Source of the DNA: Ligula intestinalis
Taxonomy: Eukaryota > Platyhelminthes > Cestoda > Diphyllobothriidea > Diphyllobothriidae
DNA: 64,000 nt
Direction of reading: 5' to 3'
Assembly (NCBI GenBank): GCA_036362985.1
Contig: JAYGXS010000002.1
Coordinates: 98,521,980 to 98,585,979 of the forward strand
Shown in pieces: positions 49,431 through 60,465 of the stretch; the first letter of the stretch is position 1, and every line of letters starts with the position of its first letter. The position numbers and the translations under genes are program-made. A model generated the notes under the pieces. The model worked only from the letters and a program-made list of their open reading frames with translations. It was not told where the DNA came from and did no database searches.

Positions 49431-49979
49431 AAACCCTACAAGATCACAGTCGATATTTTCCCTCGCTCCTCCTAGGACAATTCTACATCGATATCACCCA
49501 TCAATTACGATCTAGGATATTGTGGCAGCAACCGTTCGGAAACATGTTTTTCTGCACCACTGGAATTATTTTTCTTGCAAGGACGATCTTTTGAAGTCGG
49601 AATTTAAGAAGACTTTGTTTTCCAAACAATTTAACCGAGACGCAACCTATTTAAACCGAACAAAACCTCTTCAAACCAGCAAATTCGCGGCCTAGTAAAA
49701 TCAATCGTCAAGATCAGAATTTTCTCGAGACCTTCAAAGGCTGAGTTGTTTCCCAATATTGAATACACTTTTTAAAATAAATTTAAAGTGCTGATGTAAA
49801 AAATAGCTACAGTGTTTTTTTTTGAAGTTCCCTCTGACTATTTGTCGTAAGTCATAATCTGAAAATCATATCAAATGTTTTTTTTCTGAACGTAAGAACT
49901 AATACAGTTTGTTAAGCAACTTTAAGAGATTTTAACAACCAGCTGCGGTAAAATCATATAGGCTGATTTTTTTTACAAA
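49431..49979. other. Possible 5' region of the LINE-B host element
   Basis: No coding frame is evident. It directly precedes the coding part of the LINE-B host and may include its 5' UTR, but there is no sharp boundary to show this. Confidence 0.3.
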
Positions 49980-52857
49980 TCATCTTACATTTAAAGCAGA
50001 TTTTATCAAAATTATGAGAACGAGAATTATAGCTCATCGTAAGATATCTGCTCCCAGACCCAAGCGGTGCTTGACCACGCCTATTAGTCAATGCCTTGAT
50101 ATCAAAATGCAGCCCATTGTAAAGACTAAGCAAATTGATTTATCTGCATTATATAACTATAATGACTTCATGATGAAGTTTGGTTCTGTTTTTTCAATAC
50201 TAGGCAATCTGTTTGATGGTTAGTTATCAGATGTGCCCTACCAAGATTGTAAAAAGTTAGACTCCCTCGTCCATCTAATAACCACGGAAGCTTTTGAAAG
50301 AAAAAAGCGAAGCATTAACTTTATACTAAAATATCCCTCCATATTAAGTCTCCCTTTGGATATTGAAAAATATTTTCTATGTTCGGGTGGTTTCAACTAC
50401 AAAATTGCAGAAGCCAAACGCCTCCAATCGCGTAGTAAAAACCCGCACATCCTAGTTTAATTGTTTTTACCGATCGAGGTGGACTCAATCTTTGCTTAAC
50501 GAGGTCGCATTTCCCGATATAAAGAAAAGACTAAAAGTTTCCTCTGTCGAGATCTTACACCAATGGAGCGAAAAAATGTGGCTCTCCAGTCCAAAAGACC
50601 AATTATATCTCGGCCTACTATTCCTAAATCTGTGCGTAGTCCCGATAGGGTAAATGCCCTCGGTAATCCTTCCTCCCGGATATCTGCTCATACACCCACT
50701 TACGTCAGTTCACCCGTTATCCCTGCTTCACAGAAGTCTATTTATAGTCCCGTAACCATCAGTAAACGCGCTATCCCTACCTCCCGAATATCTAGTTATA
50801 GTTCCATAAACGCCAGTGCACCAGCTAGCCCATCCCTCTTGATGTCGGGACCGTCAAGGCCCGCCGCTACGTCATCTACTACGATTAATACTAGTCTAAA
50901 TACATTCTATGTCCAACGATCGATAAATTCCGCCACCTCTAATTCGGCAACAAAATCATCAAGAATGTCACCAACACCGTCGAAATCGTTTAGGCCTAGT
51001 GCTTACCCACCACAACCTAGCTCCTCTTTTGACCGTGGGAGTCATAATATTCCACCCGTATACTGCGTTACTGAACACGCCGGGCCCGAACGAAGAAACA
51101 TTTAATTTGCACGGCAATAACCCAAACTGGTATGGGTTTAAATCTAATCGGAGTTGGCGTACAGGACATTCACTGATTAAGACCACTAGTCCTTCCGCGA
51201 GCGGCCTCAACACTTATTTTATGTCACCGTTCCCCCCTATCAGTTCCTTAACCCATACTCTACAACCTAAACCTACTAACTTCTACATGTCTTCTCGCCT
51301 CCCCCATTCCTCACAAACGCCCCAGAAGCTTATTTTGCTTTGCTATCTCCCCATTTTTACATGTCAGAATGCGAGGCCCCTAGATATCTCAGACCTTATC
51401 AGCCATCCATTGTTGGCTACCCGTATGCTGACAGCTCCATACCCGTCAGTACTTATTCCACAAATAATAATGGCCTACAGTTTGCCTACCCACCCTCAAA
51501 TTATTTTTATGAATAACGATAGCCATAGTCCTGTCACTCGAAACACCCTAGATGTCATAGTGCTTAATGCCCGGTCCGTTATAAATAAAATGGCTCAACT
51601 TTGAGCTATCGCTTTCGAGATGATGCCCGATGTTATATGCATAACATAATCTTGGACCCATCCAATCATTTCTGACTCCTCCCTTATCATACACGAGTAT
51701 GGTCTCTATCGTCAGGATCGCATTAATAAGCAGGGTGGTGGCTGTCTACTCTATATTAGAACGTCATTTAGGTAATTTCCGTTTTATCTTAATAGTATTT
51801 CCTTCTCTGAAAATAACTGTTTTGCCTCTATTATCCTGTCGCCCCGGCAAAAGTCGATTATCGGATGTGTATATAATCCTCCTAACTCTTCATCTGAAGA
51901 AGATGCAAATTTGTGTGAAATATGCAAGTTTATTTCAGAATCCCCTTCTGAAGTTAGAATTATTGCTGGACATTTTAATTTTTCTGAAATCAACTGGCTT
52001 TCAAACTATTGTCCACCAAGATTTCAGCCTTTCCTATATACCATTAATTTTTCTAACTGGTCTCAACTTGTTAGTTCTCCAACGAGACATAATAATATCC
52101 TAGATCTGATTTTCACAAATGGTATTGCCCCTCTCTTCGTTGATGTTAAGAAAGACATCTTCCAAAGTGATCACACATTAATTCACTGTTGTCTCCTACT
52201 TCCTTCTACGGAAAAGACTGGTGCAAGTCGTACCTATCATGCGTATGAACTCGCAGATATTAGCTCAATCATCAATTTTCTTGATTCATTAGATTGGCAG
52301 AGCCTCTCTTCCATTAGCGACGCTGCATATCTTTCTGAACTCATGTCGGTCGTTTCTAATAAAATGCTGGAATTTGTGCCCAATAAAATTGGGAAACCCT
52401 GCACACCAGAATCGACCGTCCCTAATTATCTTTTGCCCAGATTAAATAAAATTGAGGAGGCAGCTGAAAGATAGATCAACTAGTTCGCTGTCTGTACATC
52501 TTAGGATCGCAGATATCTTTGAATTAGCGACAAAGATTCGTCTTGCGCGTGACCAGCACATGGAATCTTGCGCCCTGAGCGATTTAAACTCTGCAAAATC
52601 GGTTGCACAACTGTTTCGTGGTAAGTCTTCCGCAAAACGAGGAATTGAAATACCCCCATTGCTTAATGAAAATAACACACTTGTACTAGATGAGTCTGAT
52701 AAGGCTGAATTATTCAATACTTTCTTTGCGAAGCATTTTACGACAGAAACCGAACAGGTCCCGTCGTTCCAACCATACACAGACAATATTCTCGTAAACA
52801 TTGATTTATCTATAGAATTAATTCGTAAGCCGAAAATGTGTCTAAAACACTCGCACT
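49980..52857 (+). pseudogene. LINE-B host element, 5' part (ORF1-like, endonuclease, start of RT)
   Basis: From 50014 an ORF1-like region reads 'ERKKRSINFILKYP', 'EAKRLQSRSKNPHI' and 'DLTPMERKNV', with one TAG near 50221 and a frameshift near 50455. A Ser/Pro-rich linker follows (50563-51500). From about 51550 an apurinic-type endonuclease runs in one frame: 'LDVIVLNARSVINKMAQL', 'YGLYRQDR', 'GGGCLLYI', 'IIGCVYNPP', 'IIAGHFNFSEINW' (the usual GDFN is GHFN) and 'ILDLIFTN', 'SDHTLIH'. Three stops interrupt it (TGA 51602, TAA near 51647, TAA near 51771). After a frameshift near 52460 the pre-RT region follows, with 'LFRGKSS' and 'FNTFFAKHF'. It is cut at 52857 by the LTR insertion and continues at 60056. 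Confidence 0.88.
52854..52857. repeat. Target site duplication CACT, left of the LTR insertion
   Basis: CACT before the truncated LTR at 52858 reappears at 60056-60059 after the 3' LTR. With one copy removed, the LINE-B reading frame continues without a break, so these are the true ends of the insertion. Confidence 0.85.
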
Positions 52858-53264
52858 TGTGGGCTCTTGACCCTATTTATGTGTTGTTTAAATTTATCAA
52901 AAAAACGAATGCAACACACGTAAACACTTTCGGTTTTGACGCGTGCTAGCAACTATCTTGCTAATCACCTCCACGCCTAATTTCTCTCCTCACCTGCCGC
53001 TGTTTATTTTGCACTTCAACGACACCTCTCTGGTGATCGCTTTCAGGCTCCAGGAGAATCCAACGACAATTTGCAAACGAGTTTTCTCTCCATTTTTCAA
53101 CTCGCAGCCCAACAAACTTGGATCCCAGTCCTCGCAGAGTTATCCTTTGGCAAGTTGACTTCTTGACTACTGCCGACTAGAATCGCGAAGGATCTTAGTG
53201 AGTTGTATCATTTTTAATCTTCATCGTCAATCTCTTTACTGGATTTTACGACTTTTCCACTAGA
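52858..53264 (+). repeat. Truncated 5' LTR of the LTR element inserted in LINE-B
   Basis: It begins TGTGGGCTC like the other LTRs and matches them to 'ttttccactagaa', about 407 bases. The last ~120 bases are missing. There it passes into sequence of copy D through a short shared GAA. It is the original left end of the insertion, because the CACT target copy precedes it. Confidence 0.88.
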
Positions 53265-54697
53265 AACAAATGCTATATATCAACAGCCATAAATTTATTT
53301 GTCCCAAACTTAGAGTAGACAACATATCTGATGAAGGTTGTGGAGCGGGGTACTTAACAAGCATTTTAGGTTGTCTCTTTAGTTCATAAGTTTGCATTGA
53401 CGCGCACAATGCTGCTTAGTAAATTTGAATTGCGTGCATGTCAGCATACTGTGAGAGAGTGGAGGCGGAAATGCCTGAAATCCACTGATTGTTGATATCC
53501 GAGTAATTCCATAAGCTATTAAGCGGTGCGGAAGGGACCACGTTATGTGTAAATGTCAAACTATGACAGAGCATTCATGAAAACGGAAAGTCTCGAATAA
53601 AATTAGCTTTAAAATAAAATTTGGTTTTTTGTCTATTGAATTAAGGTGAGCGTTATTATGTCATAAAACATTTTTTTGGTCACAAAGAAAACACTTGTAT
53701 AAAAAAATTCTATTTTTCAAATCTGTCAAGTTTTTTTTTATTAAATTTAGTAAAACGCATTTAGGGATGTTACCTGCTATACGCCATATACAAGTTTATA
53801 TTACACATTCGAAGGATTTCGCGCAAGGAATGCCAAGGACGACTTTATTGGTATGCAGTAAGTTAATCGAATATCGTCATTGATATTATTGTCATCCTAC
53901 TCTGCCTTTGGTATTGAAAAACTGAACCAAGGAAAAATCTTATGTACCAAAAGCTGGGCCGATTTAAACCGAAAAGTACCGTCCTTCATTCTTAACAGAA
54001 ACATTGTTGAGAGGTTTTAGGGAAATCAAGCAACTGAAAACAATTAGGCAATCTGATCTTGACTAAAACTTCAAAAAAATGAAATATGCCAACATCTGAC
54101 GCCGAACATTGTATAACTTAAGTTTTATTTTCAAGAGAAAACATGTTCAACATATCTTTAAACGTAAGTCACATTCATGTTTGACTTTCGTAAGGAACCT
54201 TTTTTTTCCTCAATGAGTTGACATGTTTGACTCCTTGTGAAAATATGACACACGCACAGAGAGCTGATTAAGAAAAAAATTTCAAAGCTCGTTGTTAAGG
54301 TATAACTTTTTAAATTATATATTTTTTAAGGCTTTGTTTAGCACGTTAAACATTAACTTATTTATTTCGAATCGACTGATGCCATTGAAACTCATTCAAA
54401 CTTTTTAGCATATAAAGGAAGACATGAACAGCACCGTAATCAAAATCTCAACAAAAAAAATTCAAAAAAATTGCGGAAGGTAGTAAATCTAAGTGCACCA
54501 AAGTTGTATATTTGCAATGTTGAACAGTCTTCAGTATGGTATTTCAATTCAGAGCACCGATTTCTTATTTCAAATTCACAAAAAAGGAACCCACATTTTA
54601 CTTTGATATTTTAGACGTGACAATAATCTGTTTATTATGGTCCACCTTTTTTATTTTTTTTTGCTTTTCTAGTATATGCTTTTTCTTATACGTGACC
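53263..54697. repeat. Segmental repeat, copy D (duplicate of flank of Gypsy element 1)
   Basis: Nearly identical to 35303-36768, including the very end 'cgtgacc' next to the LTR. A few small deletions distinguish it, for example about 30 bases near 53870 relative to 35910-35945. D lies between a truncated LTR and a complete 5' LTR. It is therefore genomic flank copied together with the LTR element. It holds no coding sequence. Confidence 0.92.
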
Positions 54698-55225
54698 TGT
54701 GGGCACTTGGCCCTACTAATGTGTTGTTTAAATTTATCAAAAACCAAATTTGTTAAAACTTAATACAACACAAAAAAAACACTTTCGGTTTTGACGCGTG
54801 CTAGCAACTATTTTGCTAATCACCCTCCACGGCTCAACTCTCTCCTCACCTGCCGCTGTTTATTTTGCCCTTCAACGACACCTCTCTGTTGATCACTTTC
54901 GGGCTCCAGGAGAATCCAGCGACAATTTGCAAACGAGTTTTCTCTCCATCTTTGCTACTCGCAGCCCAACAAACTCGGATCCCAGTCCTCGCAAAGTTAT
55001 CCTTTGGCAAGTCGACTTCTTGACTACTGCCGACTAGGATCGCGAAGGATCTAAGTGAGTTGTATCATTTCTAATCTTCATCGTCAAACTCTCTTTACTG
55101 GATTTTACGACTTTTCCACTAGAATAGTCTAGTAAATCCCTATTAGCAGTTAGTCTTCCTTCGAAAGTTTTCCATTGCGTATTTGCTAAGGCGTTTTGTA
55201 TATTTGTAGTGATAAAGCCCCTACA
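54698..55225 (+). repeat. 5' LTR of Gypsy element 2
   Basis: 528 bp, starts TGTGGGCAC, ends CCCTACA. It is preceded by GACC, as is the 5' LTR of element 1. Confidence 0.9.
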
Positions 55226-55230
55226 AATGT

Positions 55231-55241
55231 TGGTGACCCCG
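55231..55241 (+). promoter_or_regulatory. Primer binding site, element 2
   Basis: TGGTGACCCCG, five bases after the LTR. It would pair with a tRNA ending CGGGGTCACCA. The tRNA species cannot be named with confidence. Confidence 0.75.
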
Positions 55242-55324
55242 TTTATATTGTTATCCACGTCTTATTATTTATTCCATTCACCTGTTTTTTTTTCCGTTTG
55301 AATCTGCCGTTCATAACGTTCACC

Positions 55325-56324
55325 ATGGGCGACGAATACCACCAATTTCACTATTGCGACGAGAATGATGCTGGTTCTAACAACTCGTGTGCACCATCTG
55401 CTCACGACGATCCTCAGGCTTTTCAGATATCTATTAAGCTTCCCCCTTACGAAGTGCGCGACCTGGCAGTCTGGTTCAAACAGATCAAGGCTGTTTACGC
55501 CTCACGTCAGATTACTGGCGAGCGTTCGCGTAACGCATACGTCGTGCAGTACTTACCGTTCGACATCGCTTTCGCCGTTCAGGATCTCCTTGTGCCTATC
55601 CCTAAAGTCAAACCTTAGTCTAGCTTAAAAAGGCTATTCTTGAACGTACGGCACAATCTGCCGACAGGAAGCTTTGCCAACTCCTCAGCAAAGTCGAGCT
55701 TGGTAACCAAACCCTCTCCGCTCTAATGCGCCCCATGTGTCACCTGCTTCCTCGTCGCACCTTAGATGATTCTATTTTTGTCGCATTTGGATGGGTAAAT
55801 TACCCCATCCAATACAATAAGTACTCGCCCTTCTTGATGATGATGTTCCACTGACCAAACTCACGGAGCACGCAGACCGCATCCAACAATGTTACCCCGG
55901 TACTAGTTTGTACGCTGTAAACCAAGCGTCGACCTCAGTACCTCAGCATACCTTCTTCCGACCTTAAACCTGACAGCCGTGCACTGCGAAAGTCCACTTA
56001 ATCGCTTAGTACCTCATCCCCGCGGTCTACTTCACCCACTCAACCGATTCGAGACGTTACAGACCACAGAGATGACGACCTGCAGGATCTTAAAGATACT
56101 GTCAGGTTATTGTGCTCTTAAGTGAGCCCGATGTGTACCACACTCAACCGGCTTCAAACCGATCGCCCCTCTACAAGCCCCAACCGCTGTAACTCAAAAG
56201 AGCGTGCAGAAGAAAATGTCTGCTGGTACCTCCGAACATTCGGCCCGGATGCTGTTAAATGCGTCCCGTCTTGTTCTTATGCTCGACGTTCACGTTCGGG
56301 AAACGGGGCCGCCAGCCAGTAATG
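55325..56324 (+). pseudogene. gag of Gypsy element 2
   Basis: Starts at the conserved ATG 55325 in the same context as element 1. The N-terminal region is close to element 1 and ends at a TAG near 55616-55618. The following A run has five A where element 1 has seven. In-frame TAA at 55818-55820 is shared with element 1. A deletion near 55955 removes about 20 bases relative to element 1. The zinc knuckle ORF (56122-56324) has the same C-H-C-C pattern, and the -1 overlap with pol is kept. Confidence 0.82.
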
Positions 56325-59300
56325 GCGACGTTTGGTGCTGGCCACTCGCGACACAGTCGCCTGTTTTACGTGACCGACAGGTCCACAGGGTTCCGTTTCT
56401 TTATCGACACAGGTGCAGATGTTAGCGTGGTACCGCCCACTCGTCGTCATCATCTCCAGCCATCGCAGTTTACGCTGCAGGCTGCGAAAAACAACACTTA
56501 TATCACCACGTTCGGTCAACGGTCCCTAACTTTAGACCTTCTGCTTCTTCGCCGCTTCCAATGGGTTTTCATTCAGGCCGACGTCCAGTCGCCTATCATT
56601 GGGGCGGACTTCCTATCACACTTCGGCCTCACAGTCGACCTTAAACATCAGAAGTTGCTAGATCCTACCACTCAGCTGTTTACTGTCGGATTAGTTTCGC
56701 GTGAGCCTTCCGCTGGCATCCACTTGGCCGTGCCAAGCCCGCCATTTTCTGACATCTTGAGGGATTATCCTCCCCTCTTTAAGCCTTGTCAGATTACGGA
56801 GCAGGTTCAGCACGCTGTTCGCCATCATATCACTACCACCGGCAGACCGGTCCATGCTCATCCGCGTAGGCTTCATCCCGAAAAGCTACAAATCGTGAAG
56901 AACGAATTCGAGCCCATGTTGAATTTGGGGATTATCCGTCCTTCGTCTAGTCCATGGGCTTAACCACTGCACATGGTTCCCAAAAAGTCATCTGATGATT
57001 GGCGGCCATGCGGTGATTATCGTGCTCTCAATCGAGCTACAGTCCCGGACCGGTACCCGATTCCCCATATTCATGACTTTTCCAACATGATGGCTGGAAA
57101 GACGATTTTTTTCAAGATTGACCTCGAGCGGGCATATCACCAAATACCGGTCGCGGAGGAGGACATCCCTGAAACCGCCGTCACGACACGATTCGGCCTG
57201 TTTGAATTCCTTCGCATGCCTTTTGGTTTGCGGAATGCGGCAGAAACCTTTCAGCGTTTTGTCGATGACATTTTACGCGGTCTCAACTTCACGTTCGTGT
57301 ACATCGACAACGTCCTTGTCGCCAACTCGTCACCCGAAGAATATTTTAACACTTATGCCAATTTTTCGATCGTTTTCAACAAAATGGTCTACAACTCAAC
57401 GTCAATAAGTGTCTTTTTGGCGTCAATTCTCTGGACTTTGTTGGCCATCATCTTGACCAAAACGGTATCACACCCCTCCCAGACAAGGTGCAAAGCGTGT
57501 TGTCTTTTCCAGCTCCGAATTCCATAACTCAGCTTCGCCGTTTCATCGGCCTAATAAACTACTACCGGCGTTTCATACCAAATTGCGCCGCCATCCTGGC
57601 ACCTTTGACGGATCTTTTGAAGGCAAAGTCCAAGTCATTTCAACTTTCACCCAGTGCTCTTGAAGCATTCGAGGCAGCCAAGAAAGCACTCGCAGACGCC
57701 ACCCTGCTTCATCATCTGAGCACCGATGCTGATACACAACTTTTTCTTACCACCGATGCCTCCAACATTGCCATAGGCGCATTTCTGCAGCAACAGGTCC
57801 ATGGACAGTTTCAGCCGTTAGCTTTTTTTCTCTCAGAAGCTTCAGCCGACGCAGACTCGCTATAGTACTTTCTCGCGTGAACTTCTCGCCATTTACCTGG
57901 CCATCCGTCATTTTCGACACCTGCTCGAGGGGAGAGATTTTCAGGTCCACACGAATCACAAACCTCTCACTTACGCCCTCAAAGCTAAGTCAGATCGGTA
58001 TTCATCGCGCGAAGTACGTCACCTGGATTACATATCTCAATTCACCTCAGACATACTCTACGTCCGCGGTGATGAGAATGTTGTTGCTGGTGCCTTGGCC
58101 CGTCCTGAGATGAACGCTCTTATCACCACGTTAGATCTGGTGAAGCTTGCGGAAGCGCAGGCGCTTGATGACTCCATCATTGAAATGCTTGCGTCTTCTG
58201 TGCATCAGCTGCATGAGGCTCCGCCCTCCGCAGCACCAGGCTCTATCGTGTGTGATTTTTCTACAGGAACCCCTCGTCCTGTAGTACCATACTCCTACCG
58301 GAAGGTTGTTTTTGACCACTTCCATTCGCTATCCCACCCCGGTGTTCGTGCCGGCCGCAAACTCATCGCAGCCCGTTTCGTCTGGCAAAAGATGAACACC
58401 GACATTGCTACCTGGACCGGACAGTGCTTACCCTGTCAAATGAATAAGGTCCAGCGACACACCGTTTCACCTCCCAGCACGTTCGCGGTTCCCGACGCCC
58501 GTTTTCAACACGTCCACATGGACTTAGTCGGACCGTTACCCCCATCTCGCAGTTTCACGCACATTCTGACTGCTGTTGATCGTTTCACACGATGGCCCAT
58601 CGCCGTTTCCATCTCGGATACCTGGGCAGAGAATGTTGTCATGGTTTTCCTTACGCACTGGATAGCCAACTTCGGTGTTCCAGCTATTCTCACCACTGAT
58701 CGCGGAAATCAGTTTACATCTGCACTCATCCGCGAGTTCACCAAACTGCTTGGGCGCTCGCATATCACCACCACTGCCTACCACCCAGCATCAAACGGCC
58801 TCGTTGAACGCCTTCACCGTCAGTTGAAGTCCGCGTTGATGTCTCAACCTGCCCCGCACAACTGGAGCGACAACCTGCTGTTCGTCCTCCTCGGCATTAG
58901 CTCGGCCGTTAAGGAAGACATTAAGTGCACTGCCGCCGACCTTGTTTACGGCACATCCCTCCGTTTACCTGATGAGCTCGTGCAGTCTTCCTCCGTCACC
59001 CCTGACGCCACGAACACCTTCGTGCAACAGCTGCAGCAACGCATGGTCGCACTTTGCCCAACACCCACCCGCGCGACACCTCGACGCGTTTTCGTGCACT
59101 ACGACTTGCACACAACCCCATTCGTGTTTGTCCGGTACGACGCAGTTCGCAGGCCCCTTTGCCCACCATACGATGGTCCCTTCAAAGTACTTGAATGGAA
59201 CGACAAATATTTCGTCATTCAAAGGCCTGATGCTACTGATGCAGTCTCCATCGACAGACTAAAGCCGGCCTACGTTGAATGCACTCCACTATCACCTGAT

Positions 59301-59552
59301 CCATCCACTTTCGGGGCATCTTCACCCTGCACTCCACCTGCAGCCCCCAGCCCACTGCCACCCTCCCCACCCGAACATACCCCCACCCCTCTAACCCCTC
59401 CCACTCCTCCCTCCCTTCCACTCCTATTGGTAGACATGTTCGCTTTCCTACCAACTTGCAAGACTTTTTTGTTTAACATTTTTGTACGTCCTCTTTTGTC
59501 AAGCGTTTGTATCACACCAACGCTCTGGTGGGGGGGTTATGTGGGCTCTTGA
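56259..59552 (+). pseudogene. pol of Gypsy element 2 (protease, RT, RNase H, integrase)
   Basis: Protease and start of RT lie in one open frame 56259-56963, with 'FIDTGADVSVVPP' and 'LGIIRPSSSPWA'. It ends at a TAA shared with element 1. RT continues in frame with '[14 protein letters not shown]', '[13 protein letters not shown]' and a YIDN box. A frameshift near 57351-57366, also shared, leads to 'FIGLINYYRRFIPN' and RNase H. One extra T near 57830 shifts the frame again, and TD in 'TDHKPL' is TN. The ORF at 58095-59552 encodes integrase: zinc HHCC at residues His77, His81, Cys111, Cys114; catalytic Asp143, Asp202, Glu238 with 35 residues between the last two; then a proline-rich tail. Confidence 0.9.
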
Positions 59553-60055
59553 CCCTTCTTATGTGTTGTTTAAATTTATCAAAAAAAAACAAATACAACA
59601 CACACCTATACACTTTCGGTTTTGACGCCTGCTAGCAAGTATCTTGCTAATCACCCTCCCTACCTCAACTCTCTCCTCACCTGCCGCTGTTTATTTTCCT
59701 CTTCAACGACACCTCTCTAGTGATCACTTTCGGGCTCCAGGAGAATCCAGCGACAATTCGCAAACGAGTTTTCTCTCCATTTTTGCAGCTCGCAGCCCAA
59801 CAAACTTGGATCCCAGTCCTCGCAGAGTTATCCTTTGGCAAGTCGATTTCTTGACTACTGCCGACTAGGATCGCGAAGGATCTAAGTGCGTTGTATCATT
59901 TCTTACCTTCATCGTCAACCTTTTTACTGGATTTAACGACTTTTCCACTAGAATAGTCTAGTAAATCCATTATTAGCAGTTAGTCTACCTTCGAAAGTTT
60001 TCCATTGCGTATTTGCTAAGGCGTTTTGTATATCTGAAGTGATAAAGCCCCTACA
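59540..60055 (+). repeat. 3' LTR of Gypsy element 2
   Basis: 516 bp, starts TGTGGGCTC, ends CCCTACA. It is followed by CACT and then the interrupted LINE-B sequence. It pairs with the truncated LTR at 52858 as the original ends of one insertion. Confidence 0.9.
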
Positions 60056-60465
60056 CACTCTTTCGGAAATGATGGTATCCCCAATTCAGTTATCAAAAGA
60101 TTGTCGACCTTTCCCAAATTACTCAGCCATATATTTTCAGTATATCTCTTAAATGGTTTTTTTCCTGACACTTGGATGACATCCATTATTCTTCCAGTCT
60201 TTAAATCAGGATCTCGTTCAGGCATAAATAAATACCGCGGTGTTCATAAACCCCGGCCCTAGCTAAACTTCTGGAGAAGATAATTTTTAATCGTTTTCTC
60301 GATTTTCGCCAAAAAAATAAGCTTTTAAGTGACTCGCAACATGGTTTTCTACCCGGAAGATCATGCGAGCCGTGTCACTAAGGTTTTCTTAACCAGCTTA
60401 CTTCCCTCCGTAACGAGCAGCAATCCGTGGTTGTTATCTACTTTGACCTGAGCAAAGCCTTAATA
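60056..60465 (+). pseudogene. LINE-B host element, middle part (RT fingers)
   Basis: Continuation of 49980-52857 after the LTR insertion. It reads 'SFGNDGIPNSVIKRL', 'NGFFPDTW', 'SIILPVFKSGSRSG', 'KYRGVHK', then after a TAG 'QHGFLPGRSCEPCH' and 'VVVIYFDLSKA'. The latter is the box with the first catalytic Asp of the RT. It breaks off within this box where the antisense LINE-B copy begins. The frame fits exactly with the part before 52857. Confidence 0.88.

Larger units (their letters stand above)
54698..60055 (+). mobile_element. Ty3/Gypsy LTR retrotransposon, element 2
   Basis: Closely related to element 1, same order and length. 5' LTR 54698-55225, primer site 55231-55241 (TGGTGACCCCG), gag from 55325, pol 56259-59552, purine tract just before 59540, 3' LTR 59540-60055. 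GACC precedes its 5' LTR, but CACT follows its 3' LTR, so these two ends do not come from one integration. The integration partner of the 3' end is the truncated LTR at 52858. It is defective, though its integrase frame is the best preserved in the window. Confidence 0.92.
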
